DNA from: Paraburkholderia sp. Ac-20340
GTDB taxonomy: Bacteria > Pseudomonadota > Gammaproteobacteria > Burkholderiales > Burkholderiaceae
Direction of reading: 5' to 3'
Length of the DNA stretch: 64,000 bases
Assembly: GCF_017104965.1 (NCBI RefSeq)
Contig: NZ_JAAGPR010000036.1
Span: forward strand, 1-64,000
Shown: piece after piece, positions 1 through 9,200 of the stretch
How the letters are laid out: each line of letters begins with the position of its first letter
How positions within the stretch are numbered: position 1 is the first letter of the stretch
Program-made: the position numbers and the translations under genes
The notes under the pieces: model-generated
Told to the model about the DNA's origin: nothing
Database searches by the model: none
The model's input: only the letters and a program-made list of their open reading frames with translations

Positions 1-1
1 G

Positions 2-181
2 CGATTCACCCGTGCCTACGAAGATGCCGTCAAAACGTGGCCGAAGAGTCAAGTGGAGCGGGTCGAAGCAGACGGGCTTAATTACGCCTACGGGATCTTG
101 GGACAGTACAACAAGGGATTGGACGAAGCCGCCGTCGTGGTAGTCGTGGTCGCGCTGCTTGTCGCGGCGCTGGCCGCATAG
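2..181 (+). CDS. 3' end of an unidentified gene, cut by the window start
   Basis: The frame opens at the window edge and runs 59 codons to a TAG. The first 42 residues look protein-like (mixed charged and aromatic residues, for example YEDAV, GLNYAYGILGQ). The last 15 are almost only V, A and L, which could be a membrane end or a read-through into unrelated DNA after a junction. I do not recognise a family. A minus-strand frame at 88-318 with a signal-peptide-like segment overlaps it, so which strand is coding is uncertain. Confidence 0.35.
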   Translation, partial: RFTRAYEDAVKTWPKSQVERVEADGLNYAYGILGQYNKGLDEAAVVVVVVALLVAALAA

Positions 182-663
182 ACCGGCGCGCCGATTCCGA
201 ACAGCACGCAGGCAAAGACAGCAATCAGCGGATCGAAGCGTCGCGCGCGGCTTGAATTCGGCGTCGTTCGGGAGCGGAGGAGGGCAAAGAAGCGGGGAAA
301 GATGGGCATCCTTGGCATGGGAAAAAACGGTGTCGATCTGGTGGCTGGCGGTCTGCCGGACGCAGCAATAGCGGGAGGCCAGAAGCGGGCGCAAGCTTGT
401 GCGCTGTCCGGTTGAGCATTCGACGCACTGCCGCAATTTTTGTGCCCCAGGCGTTGGGTTCCTGAGACGCGAAACGTTGTCAGACCGTGCGTCGAATGAC
501 GGGCGCAGGCGTGTTGAAGTACCAGAGTATGCGCCGAACGCCGATCGAGCGGCGCCGACTCCCACCGAAGCTTGCGTAGTGCTTACGATTTGCTGAAAAC
601 GCTTGCCGCATTGCACGGCAAGCGCGTCGAATCATGACATCGACATGACGCCGAAACCTGACG
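182..663. other. gene-poor stretch
   Basis: Apart from the terminator hairpin at 596-624, I see no convincing gene. Short frames on both strands lack ribosome-binding sites and family signatures. The minus-strand frame at 88-318 begins with a basic stretch and a hydrophobic segment but ends in a Ser/Thr/Ala run, so I do not call it. Confidence 0.4.
596..624 (-). terminator. Rho-independent terminator for the aldolase/reductase operon
   Basis: Read on the minus strand there is a perfect 9-bp stem (CGCTTGCCG / CGGCAAGCG) with a 7-nt loop, followed directly by TTTT. It lies about 40 bases past the stop of the reductase gene at 664. Confidence 0.8.
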
Positions 664-1677
664 TCACCGTTGCCGCGCCGCTTCGAGATTCGCATCGAGC
701 TGACGCGCGAGCCCGTACAGCATGCCCAGCGACGGCGCCGCAATGCCCGCGCGCTGCGCGAGTTCATAAGGCGCGCCCAGCAGCGCTTCGACTTCGAGCG
801 TGCGGCCCGCCTCCACGTCCTGCAGCATCGACGTCTTGAACGCGCCGAGCTTGCGCGTGATCGCGTTGCGTTCCTCGATCGTCATGCTGATGCCGATCCC
901 CAGCGCCTCGCCGATCGCGCGCGCTTCGGCCATGATCGACGCAACCAGTTGCGCCGTGAGCGGATCGTCGAGGATCACATCGGCGGTGGAGCGCGTGAGC
1001 GCGCTGATGGGGTTCATTGTCATGTTGCCCCAGAGCTTCGTCCAGATTTCACCCTGGATGGAGCCGGCGGCCTGCACGTCGAAACCGGCTTGCGCGAGCA
1101 GCGCGCGCGCTTCTTCCGCGCGTGCGGCCATGCGTGCCGACGCCGCGCCCACGATCAGCAGATTGCCCCGGCCTTTGCGGATCACGCCAGGCGCCGCAAT
1201 CGACGATGAAAGATGCACGACGCAGCCGCAAGCCTGCGCGGGCGGCAATGCGGCCGAGACCGCACCGCCAGGATCGACCGATTCGAGCCGGCCGTTCGCC
1301 TGCGCGCCGCCGAAGTCGCTGAGGAACCACCACGGCACGCCGTTCATCGCCGAAACGATCTGCGTGTGCGGCCCCACGAGCGGTGCAAGCGACGCCGCCG
1401 ATTGCGCGAGCGCCTGGCCCTTGAGGCAGATGAACACGATGTCCTGCACGCCGAGCGCGGCGGCGTCGTTCGTGGCGTTCACGCGTGCGGTGATGCGTTC
1501 ATCGTCGCTGGGACCTTCGACGACGGTGAGGCCGTCGCGGCGAATCGCTTCAAGCTGCGCGCCGCGTGCCAGAACGTTCACGTTCACGTGCGCGCCGCTG
1601 CGCGCGAGACGCGCCGCAATCAGGCCGCCGATCGCGCCGGCGCCCACCACGGTGATACTGCGCTGCGAGGCGTTCAA
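664..1677 (-). CDS. 2-dehydropantoate 2-reductase (ketopantoate reductase) family protein
   Basis: This is a 337-residue NAD(P)-dependent ketoacid reductase of the PanE/ApbA family. The Rossmann motif GAGAIGG sits at residues 12-18, the MNGV segment at 111-114 corresponds to the family QNGV loop, and K214 in TKLWGN matches the catalytic lysine. The start is a TTG: an AAGGAG ribosome site, formed by the last codons of the upstream aldolase gene, sits 6 nt before it and no nearby ATG competes. The gene is the second of a two-gene operon with a class II aldolase. True PanE works in pantothenate synthesis, but pairing with an aldolase and a MarR regulator suggests reduction of some other 2-oxo acid in a catabolic route. 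The substrate is not readable from sequence. Confidence 0.85.
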   Translation of the reverse strand: MNASQRSITVVGAGAIGGLIAARLARSGAHVNVNVLARGAQLEAIRRDGLTVVEGPSDDERITARVNATNDAAALGVQDIVFICLKGQALAQSAASLAPLVGPHTQIVSAMNGVPWWFLSDFGGAQANGRLESVDPGGAVSAALPPAQACGCVVHLSSSIAAPGVIRKGRGNLLIVGAASARMAARAEEARALLAQAGFDVQAAGSIQGEIWTKLWGNMTMNPISALTRSTADVILDDPLTAQLVASIMAEARAIGEALGIGISMTIEERNAITRKLGAFKTSMLQDVEAGRTLEVEALLGAPYELAQRAGIAAPSLGMLYGLARQLDANLEAARQR

Positions 1678-1680
1678 TGC

Positions 1681-2451
1681 TTACTCCTTGTATGAGGGAT
1701 CGTGGCGATCCACGCGCCGGATCAGCGCGGCGAGGATGTTGTCGCCCGCGCCGTGCGCCGGTGAAAACTGCAGCGCGTCGCGTGTGGAGCGCGCGGTGAT
1801 GGCCGGGTCGATGGGCAGCGCATTGCCGCGCATCGAATCCGTCACGACCTGAATTTCGCAGGCGCGATTGAGCGTCCACAATAGCGCGAACGCGTGCGCG
1901 AGACTTTCGCCGTGCGCGAGCAGACCGTGATTGCGCAGGATCAGCAGGCGCTTGTCGCCCATCGAATTGAGCAGACGCGGCTTTTCATCGTCGTGCACGG
2001 TGATGCCTTCGAAGTCGTGATACGCGACCATGCCGTGCAATTGCGCCGAATAAAAATTCGTGTACGCGAGGCCGCTTTCCATGCACGCCACCGCTAGACC
2101 CGCCGTGGTGTGCGTGTGCATGACGCAATGCGCGTCTTCCACGTTTGCGTGAATGGCGCTGTGAATCACGAAGCCGGCCGGGTTGATCGGGTAGTCGCTG
2201 GGGCTGAGGATATGGCCCTGCAGATCGATCTTGACGAGATTCGATGCCTTGATTTCGTCATACGCAAGCCCGAACGGATTGATCAGGAAATGCTTTTCCG
2301 GGCCCGGCACGCGCAAGGTGATGTGATTGAAGATCAACTCGGTCCAGCCAAGCTGATGGAACACGCGGTAAGTGCCCGCGAGCTTCACGCGCGCGTCCCA
2401 TTCCTGCGGTTCGCACCAGTGCGGGCGCGTGGCTTCGGCAATTGCGTTCAT
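1681..2451 (-). CDS. class II aldolase/adducin family protein
   Basis: This 256-residue protein has the class II aldolase fold. H112 and H114 (MHTHTTAG) and H175 (RNHG) are the likely zinc ligands, and FNHITLR at 41-47 is the family N-terminal signature. The family cleaves or dehydrates phosphorylated sugars or decarboxylates related acids (fuculose-phosphate aldolase, ribulose-5-phosphate epimerase, novel non-sugar enzymes); this branch is usually left unnamed. The ATG at 2451 is preferred over upstream in-frame ATGs because it alone has a GGAG site at suitable spacing. The frame ends 3 nt before the TTG of the reductase, so the two are translationally linked. A MarR gene is transcribed divergently. 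Confidence 0.85.
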   Translation of the reverse strand: MNAIAEATRPHWCEPQEWDARVKLAGTYRVFHQLGWTELIFNHITLRVPGPEKHFLINPFGLAYDEIKASNLVKIDLQGHILSPSDYPINPAGFVIHSAIHANVEDAHCVMHTHTTAGLAVACMESGLAYTNFYSAQLHGMVAYHDFEGITVHDDEKPRLLNSMGDKRLLILRNHGLLAHGESLAHAFALLWTLNRACEIQVVTDSMRGNALPIDPAITARSTRDALQFSPAHGAGDNILAALIRRVDRHDPSYKE

Positions 2452-2641
2452 GGGTGTCTCCTCATGGGGTGGCCCTCGACGGGGCGTCATTCCTCTCATC
2501 GACACGCCGATGCTACGCGCAAATAAATGCGTGCGCAAGCATCAAATTTTATCGGAAGTATCATGTTTTTAAGGACTTGCTGCGGTGGTATGCTGACGAA
2601 AATTCATTCAATCGCATGCAACGAACCGCGCGGGACGACTC

Positions 2642-3088
2642 ATGGCCACGGCGAAATATCAGATCGAAGAACTGTTCACCTACCGGTTGCACGTGCTCAA
2701 GAAGCAAACCGACCGCACGATGAACGAGGCGTTTTCCGCGGCGCTTGCGCTGTCGCTGACCGAGGCGCGCATTCTGCTGAGCGTGGGCGCGTTCGGGCCG
2801 ATTTCGGTGTCGGATCTCGGGCGGGTGTCGAATCTCGACCGCAGCCAGGCAAGCCGCGCCACCGATGCGCTGGAGCGCAAAGGGCTGCTGGAAAAAGCGT
2901 CGAATGCGGCGGATGCGCGCGGCGTGCTCGTCAAGCTTAGCGCATCGGGGCGCACGACTTATCGGCGCGCGTCCGCGATTTCGGCGGCACAGAACGAGGC
3001 GATTCTCGCTGCGCTGAGCGCGCACGAGCGGGAGGTGTTGCAGGGCGCGCTGGCCAAGCTGGTGGCGCAGGGTGAAGAAGACGCGTAA
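2642..3088 (+). CDS. MarR family transcriptional regulator
   Basis: This 148-residue winged-helix protein has the MarR layout. An N-terminal dimerisation helix is followed by a helix-turn-helix (SVSDLGRVSNLDRSQASRATD, about residues 57-77), a wing with DARG near residue 99 and a C-terminal helix pair. It is divergent from the aldolase/reductase operon across a 190-bp AT-richer gap, so it probably controls that operon and itself in response to a small acid or aromatic ligand. Its 3' end faces hpaI, with a hairpin between them. Ligand unknown. Confidence 0.85.
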   Translation: MATAKYQIEELFTYRLHVLKKQTDRTMNEAFSAALALSLTEARILLSVGAFGPISVSDLGRVSNLDRSQASRATDALERKGLLEKASNAADARGVLVKLSASGRTTYRRASAISAAQNEAILAALSAHEREVLQGALAKLVAQGEEDA

Positions 3089-3122
3089 CGGCCGCGTTCG
3101 CTTGAACGAACGCAGCCGTTTC
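3088..3122. terminator. bidirectional hairpin between MarR gene and hpaI
   Basis: An inverted repeat (ACGGCcGCGTTCG ... CGAACGCaGCCGT) with a short loop sits between two convergent genes. The T-tract on the plus side is only TTT, so termination strength is uncertain. Confidence 0.55.
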
Positions 3123-3133
3123 AAGCGGGCTAA

Positions 3134-3898
3134 TTAGCGAAACGCCGCAGCCAGTTCGCTCGCGCTGCGGGCGAGCAAGGACACGTCGCTGCCCACGGCG
3201 ACGAAATTCGCGCCGGCTTCCAGATATTCGCGCGCGATCGTGCGATCGGCGGCCAGCACGCCGGCCGCCTTGCCGAGCGCGCGCACGGTGCGAATACCGG
3301 CCACGATCGCTTCGCGCACCGCTGGCGCGCCAGGCTGGCCGAGCAGGCCCATTGAGGCGCTCAAATCCGCCGGCCCGAAGAACACGCCATCCACGCCTTC
3401 CACTGCGGCGATGTCCTGCAACTGCGCGAGCGCGTTCGCCGTTTCCACTTGCACCAGCACGCACAATTCGTCGGCAGCGCCATGCAGATAATCGGGCGAG
3501 CCGTTCCAGCGCGACGCGCGCGCGAGCGCACTACCCACGCCGCGAATGCCGAGCGGCGGATAACGCGTGGCGGCCACGGCGTCGCGTGCATCGTCGGCGC
3601 TTTCGACCATCGGCACCAGCAGCGTTTGCGTGCCGATATCGAGCAACTGTTTGATGAGCGCTGCGTCGTTGCGCACGGGGCGCACGATCGGATGCGTGGG
3701 ATGCGGCGCGACGGCCTGCAATTGCGCGAGCGTGCTGCGCAGATCGTTGGGCGCATGCTCGCCGTCGATCAGCAGCCAGTCGAAGCCGGTGGTCGCGAGC
3801 AGTTCGGTGACGTAGGAATCCGCGAGCGCAGCCCACAGGCCGATCTGCGCACGGCCATCGGTCAGCGCATGTTTGAACGTGTTGACGGGTACGGGCAT
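3134..3898 (-). CDS. hpaI: 4-hydroxy-2-oxoheptane-1,7-dioate aldolase
   Basis: This is a 254-residue HpcH/HpaI-type class II (metal-dependent) aldolase. It splits 4-hydroxy-2-oxoheptanedioate to pyruvate and succinic semialdehyde, the last step of the homoprotocatechuate meta pathway. DGEHAPND at 45-52 carries the catalytic histidine H48. VQVETANA and [10 protein letters not shown] are the metal-binding and C-terminal family signatures. It is the distal gene of a run hpaG1-G2-E-D-F-H-I on the minus strand. The 28-bp gap to hpaH suggests one transcript. Confidence 0.93.
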   Translation of the reverse strand: MPVPVNTFKHALTDGRAQIGLWAALADSYVTELLATTGFDWLLIDGEHAPNDLRSTLAQLQAVAPHPTHPIVRPVRNDAALIKQLLDIGTQTLLVPMVESADDARDAVAATRYPPLGIRGVGSALARASRWNGSPDYLHGAADELCVLVQVETANALAQLQDIAAVEGVDGVFFGPADLSASMGLLGQPGAPAVREAIVAGIRTVRALGKAAGVLAADRTIAREYLEAGANFVAVGSDVSLLARSASELAAAFR

Positions 3899-3926
3899 CG
3901 TATTCGTTAGCAGTGTGAATTAAAAA

Positions 3927-4730
3927 TCAGACGAAGCTGAAGCCAATGCCGCCAAGCGGGCCGTAGTCGGCGTGGAAGGTGTCGCCAGCGCGCGCGGCGA
4001 TGGGCGCCGTGAACGAGCCGCTCAGAATCACGTCGCCGGCTTCGAGCCGTTCGTCGTGGCGCGCGATCTTGTTCGCAAGCCAGGCCACGCCCGTAGCAGG
4101 ATGATTGAGCACAGCCGCAGCCAGGCCGCTTTCTTCCACGCCACCGTTTTTGTAAAGCAGTGCGCCCACCCAGCGAAGATCGACGTCGAGCGGCTTGACC
4201 GGCCGCCCGCCCAGCACCACGCCCGCGTTGGCGGCGAAGTCGGAAATCGTGTCGAACACCTTGCGCGGAGCCTTGGTTTCGCGGTCGAACTGCTCGATAC
4301 GCGCATCGATGATTTCAATTGCGGGCGTCACGTAAGCGGTGGCGTCGAGCACATCGAACAGCGATACATCCGGTCCTTGCAGCGGCTTTTGCAGCACAAA
4401 AGCCAGTTCCACTTCGACGCGCGGCGCGATAAAACGATCCGCGCGAATCGCGCTGCCCGCCTCGATAAACATGCTGTCGAGCAGCGGCGCGTAGTCGGGT
4501 TCGTCGATCTGCGAAGCGCGCTGCATCGCGCGCGATGTGAGGCCGATCTTGCGCCCCTTGATCGTGTGGCCCGCTGCGAGCTTGAGCTTGACCCATTCTC
4601 GCTGGATCGCATAACCATCGTCGATCGTCATGGCCGGATGGGCGCGCGAGAAGTGGCGCAATTGCGTGCGTGTGCGTTCGGCTTCGTCGAGCTGCGCAGC
4701 CAGTTCGCGAATGATGTGCGCTTCTAGCAT
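3927..4730 (-). CDS. hpaH: 2-oxo-hept-4-ene-1,7-dioate hydratase
   Basis: This 267-residue protein belongs to the FAH-like hydratase family (HpaH/MhpD). It adds water to 2-oxohept-4-enedioate to give the substrate of HpaI. The family body is visible: [12 protein letters not shown] near residue 36, [12 protein letters not shown] near 60, [10 protein letters not shown] near 80, then the metal-site segment [12 protein letters not shown]. The ATG at 4730 overlaps the last codons of hpaF (stop at 4724), which favours this start over the in-frame ATG 42 bases upstream. Confidence 0.92.
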   Translation of the reverse strand: MLEAHIIRELAAQLDEAERTRTQLRHFSRAHPAMTIDDGYAIQREWVKLKLAAGHTIKGRKIGLTSRAMQRASQIDEPDYAPLLDSMFIEAGSAIRADRFIAPRVEVELAFVLQKPLQGPDVSLFDVLDATAYVTPAIEIIDARIEQFDRETKAPRKVFDTISDFAANAGVVLGGRPVKPLDVDLRWVGALLYKNGGVEESGLAAAVLNHPATGVAWLANKIARHDERLEAGDVILSGSFTAPIAARAGDTFHADYGPLGGIGFSFV

Positions 4731-5134
4731 GATGAATTCCTCAGCCGTGCGTGCAGGTTGTTGTGCTTCCACGCGCCTTCTTCGCTGAACTCCACGATTT
4801 CGAGCGAGAGCGCGAGTCCGTGGGCGTCGAACGCCGCGGCGAAATGCTGTTTGATCGCTTCAAACAAGGCCTCGCCGGTGGCGCGGCGTACTTCCGGCGT
4901 GCGGCCCGCGCCGATCTTCAGGCAGGCGTGCAGGAAGGCGTTGTGCGGATCGCCATCGGCAACGAAATACTGTTCGCAACGCAGCGCGCGCGTGCGGATG
5001 CCGCCGCGCGGATACACGCGTGCACCTTGCGCGTCGCGCTGCGCATCGAGCACTTGCGCGAGCGTGGCGCAGAGCGTGCCGATGCTCGCTTCGTCGGCGA
5101 GATTGGCGCTGTATTCGAGGGTGAGATGAGGCAT
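4724..5134 (-). CDS. hpaF: 5-carboxymethyl-2-hydroxymuconate delta-isomerase
   Basis: This 136-residue enzyme is a tautomerase-like isomerase (CHMI family) that converts 5-carboxymethyl-2-hydroxymuconate to its 2-oxo-3-ene form. The mature N-terminus would be the catalytic Pro2 ([12 protein letters not shown]). The start at 5134 has a GGAGTT site 5 nt upstream. An apparent longer frame upstream of this start is only the shadow of hpaD. The gene overlaps hpaH by 7 nt and follows hpaD by 17 nt. Confidence 0.92.
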   Translation of the reverse strand: MPHLTLEYSANLADEASIGTLCATLAQVLDAQRDAQGARVYPRGGIRTRALRCEQYFVADGDPHNAFLHACLKIGAGRTPEVRRATGEALFEAIKQHFAAAFDAHGLALSLEIVEFSEEGAWKHNNLHARLRNSSC

Positions 5135-5151
5135 GGTGAACTCCTTCGCGT

Positions 5152-6015
5152 TCAGCGCGGCAGCGGCGTGACCGGCAGCACGGCGTTGATCTGCCCAGTG
5201 CCGGAACTGCCGAAATACGGCGTGATGACTTCCGCGCGGCCTTCGTACCGGTCCCAGCCGAGCGCGCCCAGCAGCATCGCTGTGTCGTGCATGCCGCCTT
5301 CGCCCCAGCACTTTTCGTTGTAGAGCGGCAGCATCTCGCAGAAGGTCTTCCAGTCGCCGCGTTCCCAGAGATCGACCACGTTGCGGTCCGTCTGTTCGAG
5401 GAACGGGTCCCAGACCTTGTGCATGAACTGCTCGGCGGTGCCGTTGTTGGCGAAGTGATGACTGAGCGAGCCGCTGGCGAGAATCGCCACCGTGCCGTCG
5501 TAGCGCTCCTCGATAGCCTTGCGCACCGCGAGGCCGAAACGCGCGCTTGTCGCGAGGTCGTGCCACATGCACCAGCCCGCGACCGATACGGTCTTGAAGT
5601 GCTGATCCGCGTTCATGTAGCGCATCGGCACCAGCGTGCCGTATTCCAGCTCCAGGGTGGTTTCGCTGTGTGCGCGGCTCTTCACGCCCATTTCGTTCGC
5701 CACATCGGCGATCAGATGGCCGAGCGCTGCATTGCCCGGATACGCGTACTCCATATTCCTGATGAAGTGCGGCAGTTCGTTGCTGGTGTAATTGCCCGCG
5801 AAATGCGGCGCGCAATTGATGTGGTATTCGCTGTTCACGAGCCAATGCACGTCGAACACGACGATCGTGTCCACGCCCAGTTCGCGGCAGCGTCGGCCAA
5901 TTTCCTTATGCCCGTCGATCGCCGCCTGACGACAGCCTTTGTGCGGGCCGTCGAGTTCCGAAAGATACATCGACGGTACGTGAGTGATCTTTGCTGCCAG
6001 CGCGAGTTTGCCCAT
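5152..6015 (-). CDS. hpaD: 3,4-dihydroxyphenylacetate 2,3-dioxygenase (class III extradiol)
   Basis: This 287-residue LigB-superfamily dioxygenase opens the ring of homoprotocatechuate to 5-carboxymethyl-2-hydroxymuconic semialdehyde. FDVHWLVN near residue 54 and LASGSLSHHF near 195 contain the histidines expected at the non-haem iron and acid-base sites of this family. ATG 6015 is chosen because GGAGACA lies just upstream. In-frame extension runs into the end of hpaE. The 41-bp gap to hpaE keeps it in the operon. Confidence 0.92.
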   Translation of the reverse strand: MGKLALAAKITHVPSMYLSELDGPHKGCRQAAIDGHKEIGRRCRELGVDTIVVFDVHWLVNSEYHINCAPHFAGNYTSNELPHFIRNMEYAYPGNAALGHLIADVANEMGVKSRAHSETTLELEYGTLVPMRYMNADQHFKTVSVAGWCMWHDLATSARFGLAVRKAIEERYDGTVAILASGSLSHHFANNGTAEQFMHKVWDPFLEQTDRNVVDLWERGDWKTFCEMLPLYNEKCWGEGGMHDTAMLLGALGWDRYEGRAEVITPYFGSSGTGQINAVLPVTPLPR

Positions 6016-6056
6016 CGCTGTGTCTCCTGTGCCTTGTTTCAGCGAGTGTGGACGGC

Positions 6057-7523
6057 TCAAGCGCCCCAGCGCGGAATGTGATGCGAGCCCAGCGACACGC
6101 ACACGTTCTTCGGTTCGAGAAACACTTCATAGCTCCACGTGCCGCCTTCGCGACCCACGCCCGAAGCCTTGCTGCCGCCGAACGGCTGGCGCAGATCGCG
6201 CACGTTCTGGCTGTTCACGAAGCACATGCCGGCTTCCACGGCGGCGGCCACACGCAGCGCGCGGCCGGTGTTCTCGGTCCACACATAGCTCGACAGACCG
6301 TAGGCGATGTCGTTCGAAATGCGGATGGCGTCCGCTTCGTCTTCGAACGGAATCAGGCAGGCGACCGGGCCGAAGATTTCCTCCTGTGCGATACGCATGC
6401 GATTATCGACATCGACGAAAACGGTCGGCTGCACGAAATTGCCTTGTTTCAGGGCTTCCGGCAGATCCGGCATGTCGAGACCGCCGCACGCGAGCGTGGC
6501 GCCTTCCTTCGGTCCGAGTTCGATATAGCTGCGCACCTTTGCCAGATGGCCCTGGCTGATCATCGGGCCGACGACGGTTTTTTCGTCGAGCGGATCGCCC
6601 ACCGTAATGCGTTTCGCACGCTCGATAAAGCGCTCGGCGAATTTCGCGTAGATCGAGCGTTGCACGAGAATGCGCGAGCCGGCCGTGCAGCGTTCGCCGT
6701 TGTTCGAGAAGATCATGAACACGGCGGCGTCGAGCGCGCGCTCGAAATCGGCGTCGTCGAAAATCACGAACGGCGACTTGCCGCCCAGTTCCATCGAGAA
6801 CTTCTTGAGGCCCGCGCTCTGCACGATGCGGTTGCCCGTAGCCGTCGATCCCGTGAACGAGACCGCGCGCACATCGGGATGCGCGACCAGCGGCTCGCCC
6901 GTTTCCTGGCCGAAGCCGTGCACAATGTTCAGGACACCTGCGGGAACGCCGGCTTCGAGCGCAAGCTGGCCGAGCATCGACGCCGTAAGCGGCGACAGTT
7001 CGCTCATCTTCAACACGGCGGTATTGCCGAAAGCCAGACACGGCGCGACCTTCCACGTGGCCGTCATGAAGGGCACATTCCACGGCGAAATCAGCGCGCA
7101 CACGCCAGTCGGGTGAAACAGCGTGTAGTTCAGATGCGTGCTGGTCGGATAGGTGTGGCCGTCGACCGCCGTGCACATTTCGGCGAAATAGGTGAAGTTG
7201 TCGGCGGCGCGCGGCACGAGTTGTTTGCCGGTCTGCGAAATCGTCTGGCCGGTGTCCTTCGTTTCGGTCAGCGCAATCTCGGGCACGTTCTTCGCAATCA
7301 GTTCGCCGAGTTTGCGCACGATTTTCGCGCGATCGGCAGCGGGTTTAGCCGCCCACGCGGGGAACGCGTTTTTCGCCGCGCTCACGGCGAGGTTCACTTC
7401 TTCCGCACCGCCGCGCGCGACTTCCGCGAGCACGTCCTGATTGGCGGGATTCACGGTTTCGAAGTAGTCGCGTCCTGGGTGGGCGCGGCCGTCGATCAGG
7501 TGTTCAATGCGGCCTGTAGACAT
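6057..7523 (-). CDS. hpaE: 5-carboxymethyl-2-hydroxymuconic semialdehyde dehydrogenase
   Basis: This 488-residue NAD-dependent aldehyde dehydrogenase oxidises the ring-cleavage aldehyde to the dicarboxylate used by HpaF. The catalytic cysteine is C279 (NNGERCTAGSR) and the general base is E245 (MELGGKSP). The NAD-site SFTGSTATG is at 222-230. It starts 7 nt after the end of hpaG2, so translation is likely coupled. The length is typical of HpaE. Confidence 0.93.
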   Translation of the reverse strand: MSTGRIEHLIDGRAHPGRDYFETVNPANQDVLAEVARGGAEEVNLAVSAAKNAFPAWAAKPAADRAKIVRKLGELIAKNVPEIALTETKDTGQTISQTGKQLVPRAADNFTYFAEMCTAVDGHTYPTSTHLNYTLFHPTGVCALISPWNVPFMTATWKVAPCLAFGNTAVLKMSELSPLTASMLGQLALEAGVPAGVLNIVHGFGQETGEPLVAHPDVRAVSFTGSTATGNRIVQSAGLKKFSMELGGKSPFVIFDDADFERALDAAVFMIFSNNGERCTAGSRILVQRSIYAKFAERFIERAKRITVGDPLDEKTVVGPMISQGHLAKVRSYIELGPKEGATLACGGLDMPDLPEALKQGNFVQPTVFVDVDNRMRIAQEEIFGPVACLIPFEDEADAIRISNDIAYGLSSYVWTENTGRALRVAAAVEAGMCFVNSQNVRDLRQPFGGSKASGVGREGGTWSYEVFLEPKNVCVSLGSHHIPRWGA

Positions 7524-7530
7524 GGCGTGT

Positions 7531-8304
7531 TCATTCCGTCGGGGTGGCGCGGCCGAAATCGGCATCGGACGCGATCGTGTTGACAAGGCGGCCAAGGCCG
7601 TCGATTTCGCAAATCACTTCATCGCCGGCATTCACGTTGACGATGCCTTCGGGCGTGCCGGTGAGAATCACGTCGCCGGGCGCGAGCGTCATGAAGCCGC
7701 TCAGGTATTCGATCAGTTCGGCGATGCCCGTGACGAGATCGCGCGTGTTGCCGTGCTGCTTTTGTTCGCCGTTCACATAGGTGCGCAGATCGAGCGCGTT
7801 GACGTCCGCAATATCCGCCGCATCGACAAACCACGGCCCGAGCACCGTGCCGCCGTCGCGGTTCTTCACGCGCAGGTTCGGGCGGTAGTAGTTCTCCAGA
7901 TAGTCGCGGATCGCGTAGTCGTTCGCGATCGTGTAACCCGCGACGTATTGCATGGCGTCTTCGCGCTTCACATTCTGCGCCGCGCGGCCGATCACCACCG
8001 CGAGCTCGCACTCGTAGTGCATGAAGGTGACATCGGCGGGACGGCGAGTAATGCCGCGATGGCCGATCACGCTGCCCGGTCCCTTGAGAAACACAAGCGG
8101 CTCTTCCTGCTTGCTGAATTGCAGTTCTTTTGCGTGTTCCGCGTAGTTCAGGCCGAGTGCGAAGATCGTGCCCGGCTCGAACGGCGCGAGCCAGACAACT
8201 TCGTTTTCAGCGCGCACGCGGCCATCGGCCAGACGCACGCGGTTGCTGGCTTCCGGATACGCTTCGTGAATGGCGCCTGCATAGGCGACGCGTCCTCGCA
8301 TCAT
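7531..8304 (-). CDS. hpaG2: HpaG C-terminal-type subunit, 2-hydroxyhepta-2,4-diene-1,7-dioate isomerase
   Basis: This 257-residue fumarylacetoacetate-hydrolase-fold protein carries the metal-binding YECELAVVIGR segment (E-x-E) and the FMTLAPGDVILTGTPEGI signature. In enterobacteria HpaG is one bifunctional chain. Here the two halves are separate genes, and this one corresponds to the catalytically complete half. Its ATG overlaps the TGA of hpaG1 (ATGA), so the two subunits are probably made in equal amounts. A second ATG follows directly, so the true start may be one codon later. Confidence 0.9.
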   Translation of the reverse strand: MMRGRVAYAGAIHEAYPEASNRVRLADGRVRAENEVVWLAPFEPGTIFALGLNYAEHAKELQFSKQEEPLVFLKGPGSVIGHRGITRRPADVTFMHYECELAVVIGRAAQNVKREDAMQYVAGYTIANDYAIRDYLENYYRPNLRVKNRDGGTVLGPWFVDAADIADVNALDLRTYVNGEQKQHGNTRDLVTGIAELIEYLSGFMTLAPGDVILTGTPEGIVNVNAGDEVICEIDGLGRLVNTIASDADFGRATPTE

Positions 8305-9059
8305 GCTGCGGCTCCTTGTGCGATGAATTCGACGGCTAGCGCGGGCCAGTCTGCAATCGATATAGTTGCGCGCGCACCTTCATGTGCAACAGGCGAACCA
8401 TGGGGCACGCCGAGCGTGAGGATGTCGCCGGGCGCGAGCGTCATGAAATCGGTGACATCGGCGAGTAGCTGGGCGACGTTGCGCGCGCTGGTTGCCGTGC
8501 TGGCGCTAAAGCGCGCCGAGCCTTGGATATCGACGTGGATCTGCAGATTGTTGGGATCGGCAACGTGATGCTGCGCGACGATCGTCGGGCCGATCACGCA
8601 GAAATTGTCGCGCGCCCGAAACCGCACGGAAGGCCGATAGACGCTTTCGTGCGGCACGCTCAGGTCTGCGACCAGCGTGTAGCCCGCGATGTAATCGAAT
8701 GCGTCGCGCGCCGCGACACGCGTGGCGGTGCGCCCGATCACGATGCCAAGCGACGCGCCCACCTGCACGCCTTGCGCGCCCGGCACCACGACGCGCGCGC
8801 CGTGGCCCGCCAGCGTGTTGCGCGGTTTCAGATAAAGAATGGGCGCGCGCGGCGGGGCTTTGTAGGGCGCGGCATTGACCGCGTCGCCCAGCGCGTCCAG
8901 GGCGTGGCGGTCGTTGAGCAGCGTGCCGTAAACGGCGCCTGAAACGGGCGCGCGGCAGCGTGCGCCATGGGCGAGCAGCGCGCGGGCCCGAGCCGCGTCA
9001 ACGTCGCGCGGCAAGGCTTCGCCTTCGAGATGCAGCAGATGATCGTCTACGGAAAACAT
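8301..9059 (-). CDS. hpaG1: HpaG N-terminal-type subunit, 5-oxopent-3-ene-1,2,5-tricarboxylate decarboxylase
   Basis: This 252-residue FAH-fold protein is homologous to hpaG2 and promoter-proximal in the hpa operon. It has FMTLAPGDILTLGVPHG near the C-terminus. Where hpaG2 has the E-x-E metal motif, this protein reads GASLGIVIGR, so part of the metal site is replaced, consistent with the specialised first half of bifunctional HpaG. The start at 9059 follows the predicted promoter and operator between it and hpaR. Confidence 0.88.
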   Translation of the reverse strand: MFSVDDHLLHLEGEALPRDVDAARARALLAHGARCRAPVSGAVYGTLLNDRHALDALGDAVNAAPYKAPPRAPILYLKPRNTLAGHGARVVVPGAQGVQVGASLGIVIGRTATRVAARDAFDYIAGYTLVADLSVPHESVYRPSVRFRARDNFCVIGPTIVAQHHVADPNNLQIHVDIQGSARFSASTATSARNVAQLLADVTDFMTLAPGDILTLGVPHGSPVAHEGARATISIADWPALAVEFIAQGAAA

Positions 9060-9083
9060 GGTGCGGTTCACTTTCCCGGAAAA

Positions 9084-9128
9084 CACTAATATGTGAGTGA
9101 TTCTGCGCTTGCTATCATCCAGCGTCAA
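9084..9128 (-). promoter_or_regulatory. predicted hpa operon promoter with candidate HpaR operator
   Basis: On the minus strand TTGACG (9128-9123) and CAGAAT (9105-9100) are 17 nt apart, a reasonable sigma-70 pair reading into hpaG1. Immediately downstream, the imperfect palindrome CACATATTAGTG (9095-9084) sits where a MarR-type repressor would block transcription. The site is inferred; it lies in the gap divergent to hpaR. Confidence 0.5.
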
Positions 9129-9200
9129 TCATCGATACCGGTTTCGCGGGTTTCCCCTGGTCTTGCAGGCGCCCGCCGCGGTATCCAGAACGAAACCATC

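Noticed and set aside
88-318. Minus-strand frame with signal-peptide-like start
   Set aside because: Low-complexity Ser/Thr/Ala tail, no ribosome site, and overlap with a more protein-like plus-strand end.
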